Below, piece by piece: positions 8,706-16,355 of a DNA stretch of 31,114 bases. The notes under the pieces are model-generated. The model saw only the letters and a program-made list of their open reading frames with translations, searched no databases and was not told the origin of the DNA. Each line of letters opens with the position of its first letter. Positions within the stretch are counted from its first letter, which is position 1. This DNA is from an uncultured bacterium (GTDB lineage Bacteria > Cyanobacteriota > Vampirovibrionia > Gastranaerophilales > Gastranaerophilaceae): contig URFH01000031.1 in the NCBI GenBank assembly GCA_900547155.1, positions 1 to 31,114 on the forward strand, written 5' to 3'. The position numbers were made by a program, and so were the translations under genes.

Positions 8706-9227
8706 ATGGAAGAACTTAGAATAGATGTTTCAAAATTAACAAAAGAAGAACAGGCACGATGGAAAAAAGAAGTACAAAATGTATGGAAACTCAACCATAC
8801 AATGCCTTATACGGATGAATACAATGAACTTTTAGATAAACTTATCCCGAACAGAGGTGAAAATGTTGATATTAGAACACCCCTTGCGGGTGTAAACTTA
8901 GGCAAAGTTGTAATCGGAAATAATGTTGTTATAATGAACGGCTCTTTAATGATGGCTTCAGGCGGCATAACAATTGAAGATAACACAATGCTTGCTGCGA
9001 ACGTGCAATTAATTTCAAATAATCACGATTTGGATGTAAGAGCGGTTATAACATGTTTACCTATTCATATTAAGAAAAACTGTTGGATTGGCGCGGGTGC
9101 AACGATTTTAAGAGGTGTAACTATAGGAGAAAACGCTGTTGTCGGCGCAGGAAGCGTTGTTACAAAAGATGTTCCCGATAATGTAATTGTTGCAGGAAAC
9201 CCCGCAAAAATTATAAAAAGAATTTAA
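8706..9227 (+). CDS. Hexapeptide-repeat O-acetyltransferase (maltose acetyltransferase-like)
   Basis: This protein has 173 residues. A short N-terminal helical segment precedes a left-handed beta helix built of hexapeptide repeats ([41 protein letters not shown]). NNHDL carries the likely catalytic His of the sugar/xenobiotic acetyltransferase family, and [14 protein letters not shown] is the typical end. It would acetylate a small hydroxylated acceptor using acetyl-CoA, as a trimer. Its place in a TetR operon with redox enzymes suggests detoxification, but the substrate is unknown. A second family member is encoded at 10956-11522. Confidence 0.88.
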   Translation: MEELRIDVSKLTKEEQARWKKEVQNVWKLNHTMPYTDEYNELLDKLIPNRGENVDIRTPLAGVNLGKVVIGNNVVIMNGSLMMASGGITIEDNTMLAANVQLISNNHDLDVRAVITCLPIHIKKNCWIGAGATILRGVTIGENAVVGAGSVVTKDVPDNVIVAGNPAKIIKRI

Positions 9228-9238
9228 AAGGAGGTTTT

Positions 9239-9892
9239 ATGAAAAAAATATTCATTATAAACGGCAGCCCCCGAAAAAATTGGAACACGGCCAAAATGTG
9301 CCGCAGTTTTGCCGATGGAGCAAATTCAAAAGGAATAGAAACTGAAATTATAAATCTTTATGATTTTAATTTTTCAGGCTGCAGAAGCTGTTTTGCCTGT
9401 AAATTAAAAGACGGCAAAAATTTTGGAAAATATTCCTATCCTGATGAAATAACTCCTATTTTAGAAAAAATTTCACAAGGCGACGGGCTTGTTTTCGCCA
9501 GCCCGATTTATTTTGGCGAAGTTACGGGCGTGATGAGGTGTTTTATTGAAAGATTGATGTTTCCTTTCTTTCAATATGAAGAAGGATACCCTTCAATTGC
9601 GCCAAAAAAATTCCCGACAGCCGTTATTTATACAATGAATATTACTGAAGAGCTTTCAAATCAGATGTATCCCGATATGATGGGGCGGTTTGAATGGGCT
9701 GTTGAAACCTGTTTTTCAAAACCTGTCAGAATTTGCGCTTATGATACCTGCCAATTCAGCGATTATTCAAAATATGCGGCAAAATGTTTCGACCCCGCTC
9801 ATAAAAAGCAGCAGCTTGAAGAACAATTGCCGGAAGACCTGCAAAAAGCCTACGATGAGGGCGTAAAAATGGCAGAAATGATTTTAAATTAA
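9239..9892 (+). CDS. Flavodoxin-fold NAD(P)H-dependent FMN reductase family protein
   Basis: This protein has 217 residues. INGSPRKNWNTAKM is the FMN-phosphate loop of the flavodoxin/NADPH-dependent FMN reductase fold. FSGCRSCFACK is a Cys-rich segment seen in iron-sulfur flavoprotein-like members, and GLVFASPIYFGEVTGVMRCF is the second flavin loop. The spacing of the three Cys is tighter than in classical Fe-S flavoproteins, so a cluster is only possible. The gene has a strong AAAGGAGG site and lies in the TetR operon. It was probably an electron donor partner of the now-broken aldo/keto reductase or acts alone on quinones or flavins. Confidence 0.88.
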   Translation: MKKIFIINGSPRKNWNTAKMCRSFADGANSKGIETEIINLYDFNFSGCRSCFACKLKDGKNFGKYSYPDEITPILEKISQGDGLVFASPIYFGEVTGVMRCFIERLMFPFFQYEEGYPSIAPKKFPTAVIYTMNITEELSNQMYPDMMGRFEWAVETCFSKPVRICAYDTCQFSDYSKYAAKCFDPAHKKQQLEEQLPEDLQKAYDEGVKMAEMILN

Positions 9893-9901
9893 GGAGATTT
9901 T

Positions 9902-10027
9902 ATGAAAACAAGAAAATTAAGAGATATTGAAGTAAGTGCCGTAGGTATGGGCTGCATAGGGTTCAGTCACGGTTACGGTGCGATTCCGCCTGAAGAAAAT
10001 TCTATAAGATTAATCAGAAAAGTGTAA
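9902..10027 (+). pseudogene. Truncated aldo/keto reductase, N-terminal 41 residues
   Basis: Downstream of AGGAG, the frame encodes MKTRKLRDIEVSAVGMGC and then IGFSHGYGAIPPEE, the canonical first strand and turn of an aldo/keto reductase of about 320 residues. It stops after IRLIRKV. Intact family members continue into the catalytic Asp/Tyr region, which is absent. A terminator hairpin follows within 20 nt, with no trace of the missing portion. The remnant is in frame with a good ribosome site, so it may still be translated as a short peptide, but it cannot be an enzyme. Confidence 0.82.
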
Positions 10028-10045
10028 AAGTTTAAATTAAAAAAG

Positions 10046-10072
10046 GAAGACATTTGTAGTCTTCTTTTTTTT
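10046..10072. terminator. Bidirectional rho-independent terminator
   Basis: GAAGAC-ATTTGTA-GTCTTC followed by a run of T on the plus strand, and by another T-run on the minus strand. It separates the convergent TetR operon and SDR gene. Confidence 0.85.
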
Positions 10073-10100
10073 GCCGCAACAAAGTTAATTATTTGATAAA

Positions 10101-10901
10101 TTAGTTTTTTTCTAAAAATATTTTGTCATAAAAATACTTTTTAAATTCTTCCTTGCCCATTTTATTGTATTCATCATAAAGTTTTTGGCAAACAGAATCT
10201 GCCGGATAGTCTATTATTTCTTTTTTGTCATGAACAGCTCTCCAGACAGTTTCTGCGGCTTCTTTAGGCCCGGGGAATTCTTCATTTCCGTCAAGCAGGT
10301 ATTTTCTCTGGTTTGCAGCGGGTTTTTCGTATCCTGTTAAATCGTTAAACGGAGTTTGAAAGTTCGTTTTTGTTCCGCCGGGGATTATTGCCTTTACACT
10401 TACATTAAACGGTTTTAATTCATAATAAAGAGATTCAACCATTCCCTGCTGTGCTCTTTTTGCCGCACCATAAGCTCCGTCACGGGGAAGTGCGATTATT
10501 CCGGCAAGTGATGTTGTCGTTAAAATTGTCCCTGATTTTCTATTCTTAAAATGAGGAATAAACTCCTGCGTTAAAAGCATTGTGCCTATAACATCCGTAT
10601 CGAATAATTTCCTTATTTCATCTTCAGGAATCCTCTCCAATGCTCCCATAATTCCATATCCTGCATTATTGAACAAAACATCTATATCATATTCTTTTAG
10701 TACTTTTTGAGAGGTTTGTTTAATCAGTTCAGGTTTTGTAAGGTCAAGCCCGGCCAAAACTATATTCTGCATTTCCTTTAATTCGCCTGCTCTGTCAAAA
10801 TTTCTCATTGCGGCAATAACTCTCCAGCCGTTTTGCGCAAAAAGTTTAGCTGTTTCCTTACCAATTCCGGAGGAGGCTCCTGTTATAAAGATTGTTTTCA
10901 T
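10101..10901 (-). CDS. Short-chain dehydrogenase/reductase (SDR)
   Basis: This classical SDR has 266 residues: TGASSGIG at 7-14 (cofactor binding), NNAGYG around 79-84, Ser132 in TTTSLAG, and the catalytic Tyr145-x3-Lys149 in YGAAK. Arg33 after the second strand (AAMRNFDR) suggests NADPH preference. It would oxidise or reduce a hydroxyl/carbonyl substrate in the cytoplasm; the substrate is not predictable. AAAGGAGAT precedes the ATG. It lies downstream of the acetyltransferase at 10956 on the same strand with a 54-nt gap, so the two may be co-transcribed. Confidence 0.93.
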   Translation of the reverse strand: MKTIFITGASSGIGKETAKLFAQNGWRVIAAMRNFDRAGELKEMQNIVLAGLDLTKPELIKQTSQKVLKEYDIDVLFNNAGYGIMGALERIPEDEIRKLFDTDVIGTMLLTQEFIPHFKNRKSGTILTTTSLAGIIALPRDGAYGAAKRAQQGMVESLYYELKPFNVSVKAIIPGGTKTNFQTPFNDLTGYEKPAANQRKYLLDGNEEFPGPKEAAETVWRAVHDKKEIIDYPADSVCQKLYDEYNKMGKEEFKKYFYDKIFLEKN

Positions 10902-10955
10902 AAATATCTCCTTTGCAATCTAACTATAAGGCAAGTTTTTAACCATCTGACCCGA

Positions 10956-11522
10956 TTATTTTATTGTTTTAATAACTTTTGCCGGATTTCCCGCAACAAT
11001 CGAATATTCCGGAACATTTTTTGTAACAACACTTCCTGCTCCGACCACCGCCCCATCGCCAATTTCAACACCCGGCAGAATTGTCACATTTGAGCCAATC
11101 CAAACATTGCTGCCGATTTTTACCCGTTTCGGCGTCATGTTGACCCTTGTTTTAGGGTTAATATCATGATTTAGCGTGGCAATTACAACAGAATGACCAA
11201 TCAGAACATTGTCGCCGATTTCGATTCCGCCCTGATCCTGAAATTTACAGCAGGCATTTATAAAAACATTTTTACCGACAGTTATATTTATTCCGCAATC
11301 AGTATAAAACGGCGGAAACATTCTGAAACTTTTGTCAACTTTTTTGTCCGTAAGTTTGGAGAAAATCTCAACAATTTCCTTCGGTGAGTGGTATTTGTTG
11401 TTAAGTTCCATTGTAATTTTCAGGGCCTGTTGGCTTTGTGTGTGAAATTTTTCAAATACTTCAGTCCCTTGCTCAACCCTGCATTGCGTTTTCATATATT
11501 TTAAAAAATCTTTATTATTCAT
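10956..11522 (-). CDS. Sugar O-acetyltransferase, maltose/galactoside acetyltransferase type
   Basis: This protein has 188 residues. An N-terminal maltose-acetyltransferase cap (helices around residues 1-60) is followed by PPFYTDCGINITVGKN, the family signature. Hexapeptide repeats come next ([33 protein letters not shown]). ATLNHDI holds the likely catalytic His, and the end is [11 protein letters not shown]. It transfers acetyl from acetyl-CoA to a sugar-like acceptor as a trimer. No Shine-Dalgarno site is seen before the ATG. It differs clearly from the other hexapeptide transferase at 8706, so the two are paralogues or independently acquired rather than a recent duplication. Confidence 0.9.
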   Translation of the reverse strand: MNNKDFLKYMKTQCRVEQGTEVFEKFHTQSQQALKITMELNNKYHSPKEIVEIFSKLTDKKVDKSFRMFPPFYTDCGINITVGKNVFINACCKFQDQGGIEIGDNVLIGHSVVIATLNHDINPKTRVNMTPKRVKIGSNVWIGSNVTILPGVEIGDGAVVGAGSVVTKNVPEYSIVAGNPAKVIKTIK

Positions 11523-11555
11523 AAAATTATTATTTACGATTCTTGAAAAAATAGC

Positions 11556-11597
11556 AAATACCTGTAATGCATATTCGAAAATGCTTTGCAGGTATTT
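11556..11597. promoter_or_regulatory. Long imperfect palindrome between acetyltransferase and lysR
   Basis: AAATACCTG and CAGGTATTT are perfect 9-bp outer arms. GCAT/ATGC form inner arms around ATTCGAAA, with symmetric 4-nt interruptions. An overlapping 10-bp repeat (ATTCGAAAAT at 11573, ATTTTCGAAT at 11594) offers an alternative hairpin. There is no T-run, so it is more likely an operator or a processing structure than a terminator. The spacer otherwise holds nothing I recognise. Confidence 0.5.
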
Positions 11598-11680
11598 TCG
11601 AATGAGATGATTTTGTAAACAGAATCCGGTTTTATCGGGTAATTTTTAATTAATACGGACAAGAATGTTGAAAATGAACA

Positions 11681-12574
11681 TTAAGCATTAAACTTTTCAT
11701 GCAGCTTCTCTAAAAACAATTTCGCCGCAGGGGAAAAGACCTGATATTTTTTCCACACTATATCCAAACCCGATTCAAGCTTCGGGCAAAGCGGCCTGAA
11801 ACAGAGTTCGCTTTCTTTTGATGTATCAGCCAGCTTGTCAAGACTAATTGCATTGCCTACACCTGCTTTTACCATTACGGCAGCATTATATACGAGATTA
11901 TATGTTGCTGTGATATTTAATTCTTCATATTTATCGCCGAACCAGTCAAGAAATCCGCTGTCTTTAGAGTATTTTGGCGACATTTGCCGCGACGCAAGGA
12001 GCGGAACCTTAAGAAGGTCTTCAAGTTTTATGTTCTTTTTTTGCGAGAGCGGATTGTCTTTTCGCATAATAACACCCCACACATCTTTTTCGGGAAGCGT
12101 AATGTGATCGTATTTTGAAACATCGACGGGTTGAATCAATATACCGAAATCCAGCAGCCCTTTATCCAATTTTTCCGTAACATCTTCCGCATTTCCGGAA
12201 TAAATGTGAAATTTTATTCCGAAAAATTCAGATTGAATTTCTCTTATAATCTCCGCAATGTATTTCATCGAGTCGGACTCTCCTCCTCCTATGTAAATAT
12301 CACCGCTTATCGTATCGCTGATTGAGGAAAATTCTGCCTCGGTTTTCTCTACCATATCTATAATTTCTTCGGCCCTTTTTCTTAAAATCATCCCTTCCGG
12401 CGTAAGCGTAACCTTGTATTTGCCGCGAATTAATAGTTTTTGCTTTAACTCTTTTTCGAGTTCTTGCAGCTGGCGTGAGAGTGTGGGCTGGGTCAGGTGC
12501 AAAGAGTTTGCCGCGCCTGTTATACTCCCTTCTCTTGCTACTGCAAGAAAATATTTTAGTACTCTGATTTCCAT
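11681..12574 (-). CDS. LysR-family transcriptional regulator
   Basis: This regulator has about 297 residues. The N-terminal winged helix-turn-helix reads FLAVAREGSITGAANSLHLT followed by QPTLSRQLQELE, the LysR signature. The C-terminal half is the periplasmic-binding-like effector domain. The ATG at 12574 (MEIRVLKYF) is preferred to 12610 because it matches the family start and because a TTGACA-TATATC promoter lies within the longer version. It is divergent from the alpha/beta hydrolase at 12716 with a 141-nt spacer. That is the classical arrangement of a LysR regulator with its target, so control of the two hydrolases is likely. Confidence 0.92.
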   Translation of the reverse strand: MEIRVLKYFLAVAREGSITGAANSLHLTQPTLSRQLQELEKELKQKLLIRGKYKVTLTPEGMILRKRAEEIIDMVEKTEAEFSSISDTISGDIYIGGGESDSMKYIAEIIREIQSEFFGIKFHIYSGNAEDVTEKLDKGLLDFGILIQPVDVSKYDHITLPEKDVWGVIMRKDNPLSQKKNIKLEDLLKVPLLASRQMSPKYSKDSGFLDWFGDKYEELNITATYNLVYNAAVMVKAGVGNAISLDKLADTSKESELCFRPLCPKLESGLDIVWKKYQVFSPAAKLFLEKLHEKFNA

Positions 12575-12582
12575 ATTTTGAT

Positions 12583-12610
12583 GATATACTTTCCTGTTTA
12601 TGCCTGTCAA
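12583..12610 (-). promoter_or_regulatory. Promoter of the lysR gene
   Basis: On the minus strand, TTGACA (12605-12610), 16 bp, TATATC (12583-12588). The -10 box ends 8 nt before the ATG at 12574, which gives a very short or absent leader. Confidence 0.65.
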
Positions 12611-12715
12611 GCATTTTTAAATATGCGATATAAGTATTTGCTATTTTTAATAAATGATAAATAATGTAGAAACACCGGACAAAGCCGAAATTATTCAAAA
12701 ACTAGGAGAAATATA

Positions 12716-13594
12716 ATGGAAATAATAAGAGTAAAAACCCCCAGAGGCCTTGAGCTGAAAGGCGCAATGTGGGGAAGCGATAGAATGAATACTGTTGTTA
12801 TAATGATGAGCGGTATTTGTTCAAATGTATTTCAAAACGATTTATTGACTTCAACAGGCGGGTTATTGAGCAAAAATAATATTGCTTTTATTGCGGGGCA
12901 TGCCATGGATGCCTTCTCCTGTATTGCTTATTCCGATTTTTCAACCGGAAAACAAAAATACACAGGAGTAGTGTATGATGATTTTAGCCTGGTTTATGAG
13001 GATGTGGAAGCTTATGTAAAATTCGCACGGGATTTGGGATTTAAGAACATTATTCTCGCCGGCCATTCTCTTGGTTCAAACAAAATTATTCATTATCTGG
13101 GAAATACTTCTGACAATTTTGTTGATTATTTTATTGTTTCTGCGCCTGTTGATTTGGCGCACTGGTTTGAGGTTATGCCGAATGTGAAAGAGTGTATTGA
13201 ACTTGCGAAGAAATTTGTTGACGAAAACAGAGGAACCGAAATCCTACCTTATCTGTTCGGAGGTTTTTCACCTATGTCGGCAGAAACTGTTTTATCTTTT
13301 TATAATGCTTTTAACCTTAAAAACTGCCCTGTAATCAGCAATAACGGAGAAACCGCTTCGCTCTTTAATATCAAAGTAAACGGGTCATTTGTAATCGGCG
13401 AAAAAGACAGCCTTACGGATGGAAATCCCGAAGGTTTTATGGTGAAATTGAACTCATATTGCAAACATCCTGAGCGAAATCAGGTAATTGTCATTCCTGA
13501 CGCCTCACACATTTTCTATGGCAAGGACAAAGAATATGCACAAACAATTTTAGAATGCGTTGAGAAGCATAGTTTTTTAAAGAGCACATTATAA
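12716..13594 (+). CDS. Alpha/beta hydrolase
   Basis: This protein has 292 residues. The nucleophile elbow is GHSLGS with Ser118. An oxyanion-type MMSGICSN loop lies near the N-terminus, and DASHIFYG near the C-terminus supplies the likely catalytic His; an acidic residue in the VIGEKDSLTD strand (about 224-233) probably completes the triad. There is no signal peptide, so it is cytoplasmic. An esterase or related activity is likely and the substrate unknown. AGGAG lies before the ATG. It is divergent from lysR and followed after 17 nt by a second hydrolase, so the two form an operon. Confidence 0.88.
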   Translation: MEIIRVKTPRGLELKGAMWGSDRMNTVVIMMSGICSNVFQNDLLTSTGGLLSKNNIAFIAGHAMDAFSCIAYSDFSTGKQKYTGVVYDDFSLVYEDVEAYVKFARDLGFKNIILAGHSLGSNKIIHYLGNTSDNFVDYFIVSAPVDLAHWFEVMPNVKECIELAKKFVDENRGTEILPYLFGGFSPMSAETVLSFYNAFNLKNCPVISNNGETASLFNIKVNGSFVIGEKDSLTDGNPEGFMVKLNSYCKHPERNQVIVIPDASHIFYGKDKEYAQTILECVEKHSFLKSTL

Positions 13595-13611
13595 ATACAG
13601 AAAGGAAAGAT

Positions 13612-14643
13612 ATGAAACTCGGAAAAATATTCAGCTGCTTGGCTGTGTTTGTATTTTTAATTGCAGGAGGTAATCTTATGAGCGAAGCTAAAATAAACAA
13701 ATGGGATAAAACTTTCCCTAAAAACGATAAAGTTAAAGTTGAAAAAGTTCATTTTAAAAACAGATACGGCATAGAATTAACCGGTGATTTATACACCCCG
13801 AAGAACTCTGAAGGCAAACTCCCTGCAATAGCTATTTCCGGCCCGTTCGGGGCAGTAAAAGAACAGGCTTCGGGTTTATATGCCCAAATATTAGCAGAAA
13901 GAGACTTTGTTACTCTGGCTTTTGACCCGTCCTACACAGGTGAAAGTGCCGGTGAACCCCGAAATGTAGCTTCCCCTGATATTAACACCGAGGATTTCAG
14001 TGCTGCGGTTGACTTTTTGAGTAATCAGGAAAATGTTGATTCCGAAAAAATAGGAATTCTGGGAATATGCGGCTTTGGCGGCATGGGTTTGAATGCTGCG
14101 GCTATGGACACCAGAATAAAAGCAACCGTGACCTCAACTATGTATGATATGAGCCGTGTAAATGCCAACGGATACTTTGATTCAATGGATGAAAAAGCCC
14201 GTTATGAATTAAAACAAAGCCTCAACAAGCAAAGAAGCGAGGATTTTAAAAACGGATGTTACGCGCAAGGGTCCGGCCTGCCTGATAAGTTGACGGGCAG
14301 CGAACCGCAATTTGTAAAGGATTATTATGGTTATTATAAAACCGGAAGAGGATTTCATAAACGCTCAATTAATTCAAACGGCAACTGGAATATGACTTCA
14401 GCTCTGTCTTTCATAAATATGCCAATTTTGACCTACATCAGCGAAATACAAAGCGCAGTATTAATGCTTCATGGTGAAAAAGCCCACAGTAAATATTTCA
14501 GCGAAGATGCGTTCAAGAAACTAAAAGGTGATAATAAACAACTGTTAATTATTAAAGGCGCAAATCATGTTGATTTGTATGACAACCTTGAAAAAATACC
14601 ATTCGACAAAATTGAGGCTTTTTATAAAGAATATTTGAAATAA
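13612..14643 (+). CDS. Secreted or membrane-anchored alpha/beta hydrolase-fold protein
   Basis: This protein has 343 residues. The N-terminus (residues 1-21, MKLGKIF then a hydrophobic run) looks like a signal sequence or anchor. The body resembles the dienelactone-hydrolase/COG1073 group, with a YTPKN...LPAIAISGPFG oxyanion region, FDPSYTGESAG, and a C-terminal His in GANHVDLYD. The expected nucleophile elbow reads ICGFGGM, with Phe155 where Ser or Cys would be central, so the catalytic mechanism is unclear; Cys153 is the nearest alternative. AAGGAAAG precedes the ATG. A second ATG at residue 23 would remove the signal sequence. It is the last gene of the LysR-linked operon. Confidence 0.85.
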   Translation: MKLGKIFSCLAVFVFLIAGGNLMSEAKINKWDKTFPKNDKVKVEKVHFKNRYGIELTGDLYTPKNSEGKLPAIAISGPFGAVKEQASGLYAQILAERDFVTLAFDPSYTGESAGEPRNVASPDINTEDFSAAVDFLSNQENVDSEKIGILGICGFGGMGLNAAAMDTRIKATVTSTMYDMSRVNANGYFDSMDEKARYELKQSLNKQRSEDFKNGCYAQGSGLPDKLTGSEPQFVKDYYGYYKTGRGFHKRSINSNGNWNMTSALSFINMPILTYISEIQSAVLMLHGEKAHSKYFSEDAFKKLKGDNKQLLIIKGANHVDLYDNLEKIPFDKIEAFYKEYLK

Positions 14644-14659
14644 ATAGCAAAACCGAAAA

Positions 14660-14698
14660 CAAAGGCAGGGTCGATTTAAGGCCCTGTCTTTGTTTTTT
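14660..14698. terminator. Bidirectional rho-independent terminator
   Basis: AAAGGCAGGG and CCCTGTCTTT pair (one G:U) and are followed by TGTTTTTT; the minus strand also has a T-rich tail. It lies between the convergent hydrolase and rhodanese genes. Confidence 0.85.
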
Positions 14699-14726
14699 CA
14701 AATCTGTTCAAATTTCACAAATTCTG

Positions 14727-15128
14727 CTATCCCATATCAGCAGAATCTTTCACAATGTCAAAGTCATGTTTTTTCCAGGCTTTAAACCCGCCTATGAGCT
14801 CCATGACCGGATAGCCTTTTTCTGTGAGTTTTACAGCGCATTTTTTTGCAAGCTGGCAAACGATTGAATAGCTGTAAATAATGTTGACTTTTTCCTTTGA
14901 AAACATGTTGAAATGCTCTTCCAGCTCATCATAAGGAACATGCATTGCAAAAGGAATGTGCCCGTCTATGTAATCGTCGTATCCGCGTACGTCAATAAGG
15001 TTAAAACTGTTCACATCGTTCTTGATTTTTTCTTTGAGCCCTTTTGGCCCGATAGAATAGCACAATTCGTTTAAAAAATATTCGTGTGCCCTTCTCGTAT
15101 CCATCGTTACATCCATATGTTCGCCCAT
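14727..15128 (-). CDS. Rhodanese-like domain protein with Ser at the catalytic Cys position
   Basis: This single rhodanese domain has 133 residues: FNLIDVRGYDDYIDGHIP (first conserved box) and YPVMELIGGFKAWKKHD (C-terminal box). The active-site loop reads IIYSYSIVCQLAKKCA. The subfamily normally has YC-x4-C-x-LA, so the sulfur-accepting Cys is Ser86 (codon AGC, one base from TGC), while the second Cys (Cys91) remains. Sulfurtransferase activity is therefore doubtful; a binding role or use of Cys91 are alternatives. AAGGAG precedes the ATG. The gene is monocistronic. Confidence 0.87.
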   Translation of the reverse strand: MGEHMDVTMDTRRAHEYFLNELCYSIGPKGLKEKIKNDVNSFNLIDVRGYDDYIDGHIPFAMHVPYDELEEHFNMFSKEKVNIIYSYSIVCQLAKKCAVKLTEKGYPVMELIGGFKAWKKHDFDIVKDSADMG

Positions 15129-15262
15129 TTTTTACTCCTTTTTTTATTAACATGTCCAGAATAAGGAGTTTTTGCCCCGAAATCATCCCACCTGAGGGTA
15201 ATTGTTGGGTAAACCTTTAGCCGCAACCAACTTTACATCAAGTTAAAATTTGCCTGCCAAAC

Positions 15263-15291
15263 AAAAAGCACCCTTTTCGAGGGTGCTTTTT
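15263..15291. terminator. Rho-independent terminator after ompH
   Basis: AAAAAGCACCCT-TTTCG-AGGGTGCTTTTT: a perfect 12-bp stem with T-runs readable on both strands. It lies 18 nt past the ompH stop codon. Confidence 0.9.
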
Positions 15292-15308
15292 ATAAGAATC
15301 AAGCCCGA

Positions 15309-15767
15309 TTACTTAACTTCTTTAGCAATTGAAGCTGTAATGTCGGTTCCGCCGTAGAGAACTACGCCTTTAGCAAGAACAACATTGAATCCGCCTGCTT
15401 TTGCTTTTTTCGCAATGAGTTCGGAAACGTTTTTGTCAATTGCCTGCAATTTTTCAGTGTAGGTTTTGTTAATTGCTTCTTTTTTGGTGTTGAGTTCTTT
15501 TGTGTATTTGTCAGCGAGCTGTTTTTTCTTGGCTTCGTCTTTCTGGGCAGCTACTTCTTCATTTGCCTTTTTTACAAAAGCTGCGAGCCCTTCCATTTTG
15601 GCTTTTTGTTCTGCTTTCAGCGCATTTACCTGTTTTGACGCTGAAACAACTTTTTGAACATCAACAACAGCTACTTCTGTATTGATATTCGATACTGCAA
15701 ACCCGCCTGACAGCATGCCGACAGCCAAACAAGCAAGTCCTACCAACAATGTTTTGGAATTTTTCAT
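15309..15767 (-). CDS. OmpH/Skp-family periplasmic chaperone
   Basis: This protein has 152 residues. An N-terminal signal peptide (about residues 1-25, hydrophobic LLVGLACLAVGML) is followed by VAVVDVQKVVSAS, the first strand of OmpH/Skp. A long Lys/Ala/Glu-rich coiled coil (about 45-115) follows, and the last strand returns in FNVVLAKGVVLYGGTDIT. Skp holds unfolded outer-membrane proteins in the periplasm, so this argues for a diderm envelope. AGAGGAGAA precedes the ATG. It is a single gene with its own terminator. Confidence 0.9.
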   Translation of the reverse strand: MKNSKTLLVGLACLAVGMLSGGFAVSNINTEVAVVDVQKVVSASKQVNALKAEQKAKMEGLAAFVKKANEEVAAQKDEAKKKQLADKYTKELNTKKEAINKTYTEKLQAIDKNVSELIAKKAKAGGFNVVLAKGVVLYGGTDITASIAKEVK

Positions 15768-15899
15768 TTGTGTTCTCCTCTTCTCTATAAAAAGTAAACT
15801 TTAGGAAGCTATTTTTATTATTTAAGTATTCTTACATGCAAGCGCTTCTTTTTCAAGGTAAAAAATTAGGGATTTGTATACAACTTTACACTGAATTTA

Positions 15900-15998
15900 T
15901 CAACCGCTCCCCACCCCGGCCCCTCCCCGAGTTGGGGAGGGAGCAGGCGTTGAAATACGCAGTATTTAGTACGAATGCGTACGGGGAACGACCCCAAA
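15900..15998. repeat. Composite repeat, unit A
   Basis: It starts ACCGCTCCCCACCC (two bases differ at the left edge between copies), then a CTCCCC/GGGGAG hairpin around GAGTTGGGG, then GGAGCAGGCGT, a TACG-rich stretch and GGGGAACGACCCCAAA. It is a direct, diverged copy of the unit at 16197-16296, and its tail is related to 22471-22510. Confidence 0.7.
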
Positions 15999-16036
15999 CC
16001 ATCTTTAAAACCAAAAATCTCCATTTTTGCACAATC

Positions 16037-16072
16037 TTGCGGTGGGAACCGTTTCACTTTTCCCACCCTACA
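16037..16072. repeat. 36-nt dispersed repeat, copy 1
   Basis: This begins TTGCGGTGGGAACCGTTTCA and is an exact 36-nt match to 22399-22434. It can fold through GGTGGGAA and TTCCCACC. Confidence 0.85.
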
Positions 16073-16082
16073 GTTTTTCGTC

Positions 16083-16103
16083 ACCCTGAACTTGATTCAG
16101 GGT
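16083..16103. repeat. REP-like hairpin ACCCTGAA/TTCAGGGT
   Basis: Perfect 8-bp arms around CTTGA. This type of short palindrome is commonly dispersed in bacterial genomes. Confidence 0.7.
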
Positions 16104-16137
16104 CGCAAGGGCGTGGCTTATCAACTTCAATCTGGCG

Positions 16138-16158
16138 ATTCCGAAATAAATTCGGAAT
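16138..16158. repeat. REP-like hairpin ATTCCGAA/TTCGGAAT
   Basis: Perfect 8-bp arms around ATAAA, followed by GAC. It belongs to the same repeat-rich spacer. Confidence 0.7.
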
Positions 16159-16196
16159 GACGGCTTATTTTCGTCACCCGGCAATTAAACAACCTC

Positions 16197-16296
16197 AAAA
16201 CCGCTCCCCACCCTGGCCTTCCCCAACTCGGGGAAGGAGCAGTCGTAGAAATACGTCAGTATTTCGTACGAATGCGGATGGGGAACAATCCCAAAA
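16197..16296. repeat. Composite repeat, unit B
   Basis: It starts AAAACCGCTCCCCACCC, then has a CCTTCCCC/GGGGAAGG hairpin, GGAGCAGTCGT and ACGTCAGTATT, and ends GGGGAACAATCCCAAA. It is in the same orientation as unit A with many point differences. Confidence 0.7.
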
Positions 16297-16355
16297 CAGC
16301 TTGGCAGCCCTAAAACCCCCATTCCAACGCAATTTAGTAAAAAATCCCCAAAATA

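Larger units (their letters stand above)
15768..16355. other. 588-nt spacer filled by dispersed repeats
   Basis: No credible gene is present. The spacer holds two related units of about 100 nt (15900-15998 and 16197-16296), a 36-nt repeat (16037-16072) and two hairpin repeats (16083-16103 and 16138-16158). It lies between the divergent... ompH promoter side and the 3' end of the HD-GYP gene. Confidence 0.7.

Noticed and set aside
12300..12698. Minus-strand frame overlapping the start of lysR
   Set aside because: It is out of frame with the firmly assigned LysR helix-turn-helix and has low-complexity Arg/Lys/Asn content.
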